Of a stretch of DNA of 64,000 nt, positions 1 through 10,300 are shown one piece after another. The notes beneath the pieces are model-generated. The model ran no database searches and was not told the DNA's origin. It was given only the letters and a program-made list of their open reading frames with translations. Numbering within the stretch: position 1 is the first letter of the stretch; the number at the start of each line of letters is the position of its first letter. Source of the DNA: Rhizaria sp. SCN 62-66 (taxonomy: Eukaryota; Rhizaria, unplaced). Made by a program: the position numbers and the translations under genes. The stretch is from assembly GCA_001724265.1 (NCBI GenBank), contig MEDY01000050.1, positions 1-64,000 of the forward strand, written 5' to 3'.

Positions 1-199
1 CACCCTCGTCACTGGTGGCCACATCCGTGTCGCCAAGCGCATTGTCGATGCCCCCGCCTTCATGGTCCGCACCGAGTCCGACATGCACATCGGCTTCGCC
101 CCCTTCTCCGCCTTCCGCAAGGGCTCTGGCGCCAAGGTCCGCCTCGGTCGCTACGCCAAGCGCACTGCCGCTGCTGCCGGCGGTGAGGCTGACGAGTAA
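1..199 (+). CDS. RPS9: 40S ribosomal protein S9 (uS4), C-terminal part only
   Basis: The window opens inside this gene; the reading frame starts at base 2 and ends at TAA 197-199, giving the last 65 residues. The segment GGHIRVAKRIVDAPAFMVR followed by DMHIGF matches the end of the uS4 S4-type RNA-binding domain of eukaryotic S9 (HIRV...P.F.VR..S..HI.F). uS4 is a core protein of the small ribosomal subunit that binds 18S rRNA and helps set decoding accuracy. After the domain comes a basic stretch and an acidic end (GGEADE), as is usual for eukaryotic S9. The 5' part lies outside the window, so start, length and introns cannot be judged. Confidence 0.85.
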   Translation, partial: TLVTGGHIRVAKRIVDAPAFMVRTESDMHIGFAPFSAFRKGSGAKVRLGRYAKRTAAAAGGEADE

Positions 200-836
200 A
201 GTGTTTTAACCCCACCCGCACGAAACACAATGCTCTGCCCCCTTATATAACGGGGGGAGAAATCTCTCTTCATCTCCTTTCCTCTTCGAATACGGACCAT
301 CTTGCAGTGGTAGTAATACAACAAACTTACTGAAATCCCAATCTCTCTCGTCATCATGCCAACTTCTATTTGACTTTGCTGGGCGTTGCACAATCGTTGT
401 ATAGCGCTATAACTTGACTCTCAAGGATGATCTGAACTTGGACTTAATTTGTTTAATATTATCATCGCTCATATCGCACGTCTCCCTCTTCTACGCACAG
501 CGGCGATCGGCACCTTTTTGACCGACGTTCCTCGCAACCCTTCGTCCTCTCTCATGAGAGCGATCTGACGCCACAAACACTCTCTCCAATCAACAAGAGA
601 CGGTTGTAGCATATTTCCTTTTTGGTTGATTGCTATTTGCTGTTTTATTACGCTATAACTGCGTATCCGCGGTTGCTATGACGCCGCCCTCGCGCGCCCT
701 CGTCGCTCGCCATCCCAAAGCAAACAACTTCAAAAGCGACATCCGTACAGTCACAATCGATTCCAGTTGTCGATCGATCTCCCCACACGCTACTAAAACT
801 AGTTTAGCTGGCTTCTGTGGTGGTTTCAAGCGGAGT
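200..836. other. Intergenic region and 5' leader, no gene seen
   Basis: This is the gap between the RPS9 stop and the favoured start of the WSC gene. It is less GC-rich than the flanking genes. In the frame of the WSC gene there is a TGA at 627-629, an ATG at 678 and then the favoured ATG at 837, so bases 678-836 could be coding if the earlier start is used. I see no tRNA or repeat here. Confidence 0.6.
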
Positions 837-1116
837 ATGATTTCGCTCGCTTTTGTTGGGCTCTTGCTACTCTCGAGCCTTGCTGCGACTGCTGCAGTTG
901 GCGCAACGACAGACAAGCCAGCTGTGCGTCCAGTTGACCCCACTGCGAGTGGCCATCGCGGTGCTGCCGAGAGTCCGCTACAGCTGCAGCTGTCCGTTGA
1001 TGCCCTGCTGTCTTAGTACGTAGGCTGCTTCAGCAACCCAGCCTCAGATCCCAGCTTCACGTCGTCTTTTGCGCTTCTGTCGCATCCAACACTGCTCTAT
1101 CTGCAACAACAATACC

Positions 1117-1154
<38 letters not shown>

Positions 1155-4100
1155 GCACAAGAGCAACAGCATAAGCAGAAACAGCAACAGCAACAACACT
1201 CGTCGTCATTGTCGCTGTCACTGTCATTGCCCCCGCGGCTGGTAGAGCTGTGTATCTCCCTCTGTCACGCCCACGGTCACTCATTCGCAGCGGTGGAGCA
1301 AGCCTCCCGTTGCTATTGCGCTCAGGCGCTGCCACGGTCACGCTTTACTGTCGCTACGACTAGCAGCAGCAGTGAGAGCAAAGCGTCTTCAGACGTGACC
1401 ACGCCACCATAGGTCAGTGACCTCAATGTGTGCAACACGAAGTGCTTTGATCCGAACGCGCAGCTTCGCAATGTGGGTGCTTCGAGTGGCATTGAAAGGC
1501 CCTGGGTTCCCTGCGGAGGCGTGAGCGCGGCCAGTTTGTACAGCACTGCGGTTGCGGGACCTCTCCTGCTGCGCACAGATGGGGCAAGTGGAGAGGAACT
1601 GACAAGCAGTCGCAGCAAGGCGAGCACGAATGATGTTAACAACAATGATGGTGATGATGCGGGTGCTGTTGAGACTGTGACGCTGCCGTTTGTGACTGTC
1701 ATCGTCCACGCTGCCGCCGCCCCTGACGCGGCCACCCCCTTTGCTCACGGTCACCCGAGCGCCCGCAGGCTTCCGCAGTCTCGCTCTTAGTCTGCCAGGC
1801 GGTCACGGACGCTTGTTGGCATGACCGAGCGAGAGGCTGATGCAGCTGAGGCGTACATCGAATCACTTTCCAACACAAAGAACAGCAACCAGAATTCAGC
1901 AAGCTCCGCCGCAAACCCGGCTCTAGTTAGGCCGCCCCCGGATGTGGTGTCGAATGCGGTGTGGTACCGCAAGGCGTCGGCCGTGGCGGCGACACTGCGC
2001 ACTGTGGCTCCAGTGGGTGTGAGCAGCAGGAGTCACAAAGCGAAGAGTGCTGAGACGAAGCAAGCTCACGACAACGTTGATGATGGTGATGAAAATGTAT
2101 GTGGTGATTTTGTCATGGTTTTGTGGGAAGACAGCAACAGTTAGAATAATGACAGCAGTGCAAATCACAATAGCGATGACTTCGATGTAACTGTGAACTC
2201 ATTGACTGATGCACTGACAGGCCAACCCCCCATTAGTCTCCTGAAATCACTCTTTCCCAACGACAATGTCACTCAAAGTCAAGCGGGTTTAAGTCATAAG
2301 AACGGTGTTGGTGCCGTTGTGTTTGCTCCGGGCAACACCACGATCACCACTGCATCGACTGATAACCCTGCGAGTAATGCCGTGCATGCTGTGTGGCGTG
2401 CGCGTGACTTTGTCAACACTGCGCTCGACACGCTTGAAGCCTCCGTTATGTCATTGTCATTTTCGCAAAATACGCCTAAAAATTCGCATAGGCGCTCAAA
2501 TGAGAAGCGTGATAAGTTTGACATTTGGTCAACAATGTTCTCGTCTTTCTCGTCGCCTGTTGCAACTGCATCAGCGATCGTGACTGTGACCAGTGACAAT
2601 GACTATGATGTTAACGTCAGTTTGAGTGAGAGTAGCTCAAGCGCGAGTGCTGTGCTGACCAACAAATTGCGAGTTCTCTGGCAGTCGCAGTCGCAACAGG
2701 CGCGCTCACAGACGCAGTCCGTCACAGCTGTTGATGCTACCACTGCGTCGATCCGCGCACGGCAACAACAGTTAGCCACGAGCTACGCACACCGTAATGC
2801 GCTTAAACGCGCACGCAAAGACGGTTCAGCTAGAGACATCACAACAAATAAGCTTGTGTACAACACTGCGACTGGAACGTACACGAACAAAACCATCACA
2901 AAGAAGAACGTAAAAGGGAATAATCGCTCTGTAAAGAGGCGATATAACGTTGTTTTTGAGCATTTTGCGTTCTTACTTCGCGCCGATGAGCTGCCCTTGC
3001 GGTGTCAAGTGATGCGCAAGTCCCTTACGCAGCTGTCATCTCAAAGCAGCGCTGGTACTTCTGAGAGACAAAACGCATTGTCATCCGACTTTTTCGGCCC
3101 CGCACATGGTGCGTACGCACTGCCGATGTGGTCTGGACTCAGCGACGACACAACCGAGCGTTATCCGCTGCAATCTGATCTCTATGTCGTCCCTTCGCAA
3201 TCGCATTTTAATAACTCTTCTGCTGGAAGTTCTCGGATTAGTACCCCTTCGCAGTCTCAGACACACAGCAATACTTATAGCAACGATGATATTCTCGCAA
3301 ACAAGCGCGCTGCCGCTGAAGCCGCTGCCGTTGCGGCAGAGGCCGTTGCCGCCAAGGCTGCCGCGCGCGCAGCCGCGACCGCTGCATTCGCCACAGCGCC
3401 CGGCCCCGTCGCCTTTGCGGGCTCACTCCTCCCCATGAACGCAAACATGAACGCTGACTCCAAGTCTGCGTCTAATCGCTCTTCTGTTGGCGGGATAGTC
3501 AGTGCTACTATTGCCGCGGCCCACGGCGTCCTCGTCGTTGGCGACCCCGCCGCGAGCGGGCTCGGCGCCCCGCGGGCCCCGCGGCTGCTGCGGCTGACGC
3601 ACCGGTGGCGAGTGCGCGGCGCGCTGGCCGACGTCGCGCGCCCGCCGTGGTTTCCACTCCACAAAGCGGCGCCGGCAGTCGCACAGTCAACCGCAACCAA
3701 CAATGGCTCTGATGTGGATAGGGGCAGCAGTTTGGGTGTCGGTATTGAGGTGTTGGCGCTGTGTGACCGCTGGCTCGGAGCTGAGGCCGCTGCAGTTGCC
3801 GCTGCTGGCGAAGCAGGCGCGCGCGCACCGGGCCTTGATGTCAGCACTGACGAATACGGCGTGCTTAAAGCACAACAGCATCAGCATCAACACAGTAGCT
3901 TAGGCTCTGCATTGAGAGAGAAACTGTACTTGGATTTGCCACCCTTACATCGCCCTAGCGGCAGTACGGTTCTTAACGCGACAAATACCTCTCTCTTCTC
4001 CGCAATGACACGCTCGCAGTGTCTGGCGTACCTCTCGGCCCACAGCCGCTCACTCGCGCTTGCGGCGACGCGACCCCCGTCCTTGCACGCCGCCGCTCGG

Positions 4101-6897
4101 CCCTACTGCGTCGCCGCCCACAGTCACTTATCTCCGACTGCGGCCCACAGTTACAGCCAGAGTCAGAGTCGCTTTGGTGACAGTGCTACGATGGCTGTTG
4201 TGAAGGCGGGCGCACAATGCTCACAGGGAGCTCTCATTCATCTCCACGCTCAAGGTAGATAAACTTAAGAAATCGCACTTATTTCGTTTAATCAACATCA
4301 TTTAGCTTTTATTTATGTTTAATCTCTTACAAAATTTGTTTTCTTATTGCTTTTGTCTTGTTTTAGCTTTAATCACTGCGGGTATTCTCTCGGATCCCTT
4401 TGACCTGTCGCTCCCCCTCCACTTCCCCACCGCACGCTCACAGTCTCTGAGCAAGCCTTCACAGTCGTCGTCGCTTGCGACTGTGATTCCCCTGTGGGCC
4501 CCGCACGCCCCCGTGGCGTCCCCGCTGGCGTTGTCCCGCGCCGTAGAGCACTGGGTCCACACCTCCGCCGCCGCCGCTGCAGCCACCGCCGCCGCCGCGG
4601 CCGCCGCAGCGGGCGCCGGCGGCGGCACCGGGCTCAGCGGCGGCGGGCGCGGGTTCAGGCCCGTGCCTGGCGCTGCGCTCACGCCCGGCGTCGACACAGC
4701 CGCGAGCGCTGCCAATGCAGCCGCGAATGCAGCAGTGGAGGCAGCGGCGGAGGCGCAGGCGCATCGCGGCGCGAAAGGCAACAGCGGTGGCGCGCAGTCT
4801 GGCACTAAGAGTGTGAATACCCGTCGCGTCACTGTCAGAGCGACCGTGGGCGTCAGCAGTGGCACCGTGGCCGCGTTCGGCGACCTATCAGCGCCCGTCT
4901 CGGCCTGGGCCGGCGCGGCGAACGCGGCGGCGACCGCGGCAGCGAGGTACGTCAAGCGGGCCAACGCGGCCGCCGGGGCTGCGGGGGCCGGCGGCGGGCA
5001 CGATCACGACCACAGTGGCGGTGGCGGCGACAGCGACGACGACGATGACGAGAAAGAAGAAGAACATGAACATAATCTTGAGCACAGTGATTCGCAATCG
5101 CATGCGGTGGCAGCAGCGCAGTTGCCGCCTTTGACGCCCGCAATGAACGCTTTGGCTGACAGCACTGCGCCGTACGTCCCGCCGCGGCTGAGTTTGCTGC
5201 TCGCGCGGCTTAACTTAAAGATCGCGCGGTGCGTCCGTGTCGCCATGACGATCGCCTGGCTGGCCGCGAATCCTGAGTTCCCTTCGAAGCACCACAAGAC
5301 GAAGCAGCTGCAGCAACAGCAGCAGCAAGAGCAAGAGGAGCGGCAACGCATGCCACTTTTCGACGGATCCAAGTACTCTCTAAGTCGCGCCTCTAAATAC
5401 CCTTCCCTGTCTAAGTACCCCCATCTAAGTGCTTCCTACTTCACCCCCGCGGACGCCCTGCCCTTCGCCTCCACGGCCACGCGCTGGGCCCGGCTGCTCT
5501 TGGCCACTGCGGCGTGGGAAATGGACCGTTACACTGCGCTGTACTACTTAGCCGTGGCGAGCGAGGAGGCCGGCGCGGAGACTGGGGACTACACCGAGCC
5601 CCTTACACTGGCGCTGGGGTACCTACACCGCGAGACCACGGCCCCGCTGTGGCTGCTGGAGCGCACCGCCGCTGCGCCGCTAGGGGACATCCACCAGGTG
5701 CACAACACGCTTGAGTCGCTGCAGACCCACTGGGCGGCCCGGGTTGCGCGCGCGCGCGAGGCGTCGGCCACCGCGACGGCGATGACGCGCGCACTCGCAC
5801 TCTCGGCCCTGAGCTCGAGTGACAGCAGTGGCCACGATGGTGACGATGAGTTGGCCAATAGTAGCAGCGGCGGCGGCGGCTGGGGCGTGTTGCAAGAGCG
5901 CGCGCTGCTGCTGCTCGACGGTGACGAGCCCGCGTCCTCATCCCCGGTCTCCGGGTCCGGCTCCGGCTCCAGCGCGACCTCAAGCGGCGGCGGCGGCGGC
6001 GGCATGGCCGTGGGCGGGTGGGAAAAGGGCGGCGGCGGCGGCGAGCGCGGGCAATACCGCGCCCCGCTTGCGGTCGCGGCCGCGGCGCTCGTGGCCGGAG
6101 ACTGGGGCGGCTGCGTTGGGTGGAGCACCGTGGCGCTGCTGTGGCGGCCGGGGCACAAAACCATCGGACACAGCAAAGGCAGCAGCAAAGACAGCAGCAA
6201 AGACAGCAGCAAAGACAAGAACATCAACAACAACGAGGACAAGCGCGTCGATAGCGACGGTGATGAAGACTTTGTGTATGCTGACGGGTACTCCGACCAG
6301 GACGAGTACGACGGCGAGGCCGCCAAAGCGGTCGAGGAGGCCGGCGCGCGGCTGATGTGGGAGCAGTGCCTCAAGTACCGCGCCCGGCTCGTCAAGGGCG
6401 AAGCCGCCGCTATCTCCGCCACAACCGCGGCTAAACAAGACGAACACGCTGCCAATATTGGGGTTATTGGTCAAGGGAGTGGTTTGCTGGAGGAGAGCGC
6501 CCGGAGTCTCCGGCGCCGGCAACGCGAGAAGCTGGGGCAGATCAGTTTGGCCAGCCTGCTGCCTTCACCCGCGCTGCCAGCGGCGCACAGCCAAACGCGC
6601 GGGGGAGCCGCCGTCGCCGTGCTTGGGCTCGCGATGCTCGCTACAGTTGTTCTCGCGGTGCTCTGGGCGGCGGGGCGCGTGCCAGGCGTCGGCTGGGGCA
6701 AGCGGGGGAAGAGCAAGCGGAGTGAGAGGGAAAATGGTGGCGGTGTTGGGATGGCAAGCGGCGAGGGCGTGAGGTTGCGTAGGGATAGGAGCGGGGTTCT
6801 GGGCGATTACAGCAGTAGTGACAGCGAGGAAGAGGACGGCAGCGCTGATGGGGCTCCGATCAGGCGCAGGCAGAATCAAGACCTGCAGCTGATGTAA
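837..6897 (+). CDS. Large single-pass membrane protein with N-terminal WSC domain; contains four in-frame TAG codons
   Basis: Exon 1 is 837-4254 and exon 2 is 4367-6897 (intron GTAGAT...TTTTAG, phase 1); the stop is TAA. About 1982 residues. The ATG at 837 is chosen because it begins a clear signal peptide (ISLAFVGLLLLSSLAATAA); an earlier in-frame ATG lies at 678. A WSC domain follows at about residues 61-235: it starts YVGCF, has a poly-Gln insert, then LVELCISLCHAHGHS, CYCAQAL, VCNTKC and PCGGVSAASLY, the cysteine order of WSC carbohydrate-binding domains. Most of the middle is low-complexity (Ala, Ser, Gly, Asp/Glu). A helical block near 5.45-5.75 kb weakly recalls Sel1/TPR repeats. One membrane segment lies at about 1885-1910, followed by a basic, Ser/acidic cytoplasmic tail. 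TAG occurs in frame at 1014, 1410, 1788 and 2142. Likely a cell-surface sensor or adhesion protein (inference). Confidence 0.75.
1116..1154 (+). repeat. Pure (CAA)13 run inside the WSC domain
   Basis: Thirteen uninterrupted CAA codons encode poly-Gln inserted between the first WSC strand (YVGCF) and the cysteine core of the domain. A pure trinucleotide tract of this kind is expected to vary in length between strains. Confidence 0.9.
6181..6216 (+). repeat. 12-bp tandem repeat (AGCAGCAAAGAC)x3
   Basis: Three perfect copies of AGCAGCAAAGAC encode SSKD repeats in the WSC membrane protein, just before an acidic segment. It is a coding minisatellite and stays in frame. Confidence 0.9.
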
Positions 6898-7361
6898 AAT
6901 AGCATCCTACGTCTGCGTTACAAAGTGACTTGCCAGAAACAAATTCTATTTGATACTATAGCACACATGGTTAAATTAGTCAATTCAATCGTAATACAAG
7001 TTAAAACATCTGTTTTCACTGCTACACGACTTGAATACCATCGCAACAGGGGTCGTTAACTGGCTGGCCAGTGTGCCGACTGTGACCCGCCCGTTCTCGA
7101 CCCACGGTCAGTCGGTGGGAACGCTCTGGGGAAAGCGCGCAGGGACGTCGGGAAACGTGGCTTAGATGGCCTTGTCATCAGTGTTTAGTTATATGAAAAA
7201 TCAAAATATAGACTGCATGTTCTGTTTCAATTAAATGTTGTTGCTAAATCTGCTCTGGTCGTTGCCTCAGCGCGCCCCACATTGACTTAGTACCCCGATT
7301 TCTCACACCTCCGCTTTGCTCTGTGTGCCTCCGCATTTCCCGCCCCAGAGACGGAAATCAC
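6898..7361. other. Intergenic region, no gene seen
   Basis: AT-rich spacer between two plus-strand genes. It must hold the 3' end of the WSC transcript and the promoter and leader of the NOL11-like gene. I see no RNA gene, repeat or further reading frame that I can support. Confidence 0.6.
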
Positions 7362-10300
7362 ATGATTCCGTCACCGTCCATCGCCCCGCTGGTTGTCTTC
7401 GGGTCCAAGGGCGTGGCCGTCGGTGTTTCCGCCGGTCCCAAAGACACCCTGATCGTCACATACCCGACGCAAGTGGACGTCTACGCCCACCTCAGTCACC
7501 TCGCCGCCACCTTGCCCGCCACCGTCGCTGGCGCCCGGCCGCACTCGCTGCCCGCGCCTGACGTCAAGCCGCTCTTCTCCTACGCGCTGACGCGCCCCAA
7601 GGGCAAGAAGTGGGCTGCGGTGCCCGCGCCCTTCGCAGCCTTCTCGCACGCTGTCGTCTACCACCCGGGCACCGATTCGTTCGTGGGCGTTGCCGACAAC
7701 GACGCGCTGGTCGCCTGGTCCGCCTCCTCCGCGCTGCCTGACACGCTCCCCAGCGAGATGGCCGACGAGGACACCGCCGCGACCGAGGAGGAGGCCGACG
7801 CACTCGCCGCCATCGCCGCCGCCACCGCCGAGGACGCGGCGTCGGCCCAGTCGCTGTTCAAGGCCCTAACGTGCCCGCTCTTCGCCACCCCGGCGCCCAC
7901 GAGCGTCTTCACCCTATGCGCTGCCTCGGCCGCGCTGCTGCCCGCGCAAGTGCTGCTCGTCGACGGCTCGGGCCGGCCCTCGCTGCACCCGGTCCCGACG
8001 GCGGCCATCCCCGCCCCGCAGCCGCCCGCGGCGCCGGCCAAGACCGTCATCGCATCCAAGCCCGTGTACGCGGCCGTGCTCGACCCCCACGCGCCCCTCG
8101 GCCCCGCCGGGGAGGCCGTCGCCACCGCCAGCGCCGCCGCTGCCGGGGCCGGCAACGGCGCCGTGTCCGCCGCCGCGACTGGCGCTGCTGCTGCCGCGGG
8201 TGGTGCGAATGCTGGTAGCAACAGCGTGCGCGCGCTGCAGTCGCCCGTGACGGCCACGCCTACCGTCGTCGTCGTGACGCGCGGCTCCGACGGCGCCTTC
8301 TCCGCCAAAATTCACCTCATCGCCCCCGTCTCCACCGCCGCCACAAACACCGCCAACGGCACTGCGAACGCGAACACGTCGGTGGTCAACGGCCGGCGCG
8401 TGTCGCGCCCCCGCGCGCTGACGGCGCTGACTGTCATCCCCCTCAAGGCGCCCTCGGCGGCGGACACCGCGGCCGCGGCGCCGGCCCCCGCGCTGAGCGC
8501 CACGCCGGTCCTGCTGCCGCCGCTGCCCGCCTCGGCCGCCGCCGCGGTGCCCGGCGTGACGGTGAGCGCCGCAGCGCCGTCCCCACTTGCGTGCTTCGGC
8601 TCGCTCGCGCTTCTGTGGCCCGTGTCGGGCGTGTGGCAGCTCGCGCACCTCACCTACACCGGCTCCGCGAAGGTCTCCTCCAAGAAGGCCGCCGCAGCCG
8701 CGGCTGCAGCCGCAGCCGCCGCCGCTGCTGCCGGCAACGCCAGTCCGACAGACAGCGCGGCTGCGACGGATGCTGCCGCCGGTGCCGTCGCGGGCGGGGT
8801 GCAGAGCGCGGCTCTGGAGCTCATTGCCCAGCGCAACACGGCGTTCCTTCCCGGCGCCAGCGGCGCCAATGGCGTCGTCGCGGCCGCGATGGCCGACCCG
8901 TACTACCACTACACGCTCACCGTCACGCCCCTCAACAACAACAACAGTAGCAACAGCGCGAACAGCTCTAACACTGCTACGAGCGCGAGTGCGAAGGCGA
9001 AGGCAGCGAGCGCGCTGGACGCGTCCCCCGTCGGTGCGGCGTTGGCCGTGACCGCGACCGAGCTCGTGTACGGCACTGTGGCCGCACACGCCACCTCGGC
9101 CTCGGCCGCCGCCGTGCCCGCCGCCGCCGCGGCGCTGGCCCCCGCCGTCGCCGTCGCCCGCGCCGCCAAGACCGCGGCCTCCAAGGCCGACTCCGCCTCA
9201 GCTGCTCCGGCCGCGGCCGCCAAGAAGGGCGGCAAGGGCAGCGGCAAGGGCGGCAGCGCCGAGGAGGCCGCCGCGCTCGCCACGCTGACCGCCACCGCCT
9301 CGGCCTCCGACTCCGGCGCCGTCTCGGTGACCGGCGCGGATGTTCTGTCCGCTGTGGCCGTGCACACGCCTCACGGCGGGCCCGCCCCCGCGCACCTGCT
9401 CCGCACGCTGCCCCCGTTGCCCCGCTCCGCCGCCGCCGCCGGACACGGGCAGGGCGGCTACACCGCCGCGGGCGCAGTCGTGGTGGTCACGGCCTGGGGG
9501 CTCGCGCTGGTGTCGGCCGCGGGCGCCAAGCCCTCGGTGCTGAGCACGATGGGCAAGGCCGCCCCCTCGCTCCGCTTCTACCCTCCCGCTCTCGCCACAG
9601 CCGCCGCCGCCACTGCCGCTGCCGCTGCCTCCGCTGCCAACACAGACAGCGCGGGCGCGAGCGCGAGCTCTAGCGCTAACGCCGCTGCGGCCGTGGCAGG
9701 CAGTGCGGGCGCCGCGGCAGCCGTGGGCGGCGCGCGCACCCTGGGCGTCTACTGCCCCTTCGACAACAACAACAACAGCAGCAGCAGCAGCGACAGTGCA
9801 ACTACCAGCAATGCCGTGACGAGCGGCGCCGGCTTCGAGTCGCTGCTGAGCAACGCGCTGACGACCCCGTCGTCGGCGTCCTTCTCCAACACCATCAGCG
9901 ACCAGTGGTCCTCGGCGCTGGCGCAGTCCGACACCGCTACCGCGCGGTCTCTCAGCCATCTCTTCCCGCACCTCGCGCCGCACTTCGCCCACGGACACTC
10001 CGCCGCCGTCGCCGCCTCCTCCTCGGCCGCCGCCTCCTCCGCGAAGGAGGGCATGCTGAGTGCGGACGAGTTCGCAGCCCGCTTCTTCGCCCTCGCCGCC
10101 ACTCTGTCCCCCGCCACTGCCCCCGCGGCTCTGCGCGAGGCCGCCGCGGCGCACTGGGACCAGCCTGCCGTGGCCGCCGCCGCCGCCAAGAGCCCCGCGG
10201 CGTGGCGTGCGCTTGCCGCCGCCGCCGCCGCCGCCGCCGAGGGCAACGGAAACGACAAGAGCGGCGCTTCCAGCAAGGGCGCGACCGTGCTGCTGTCGAT

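Noticed and set aside
1014-1016. Programmed stop-codon readthrough instead of code change
   Set aside because: Four successive leaky stops in one gene would give almost no full-length protein, no common context follows the TAGs, and no gene in the window ends in TAG. I keep it as a minor alternative.
837-4254. The TAG-interrupted WSC gene as a decaying pseudogene
   Set aside because: Random decay would also give TAA, TGA and frameshifts. The frame is intact for 3.4 kb, cysteines of the WSC domain are kept, and two unrelated genes show the same TAG-only pattern.
5450-5760. SEL1L/Hrd3 identity for the WSC membrane protein
   Set aside because: One helical block and the C-terminal membrane helix recall SEL1L, but regular Sel1 repeats are missing and the WSC domain does not fit.
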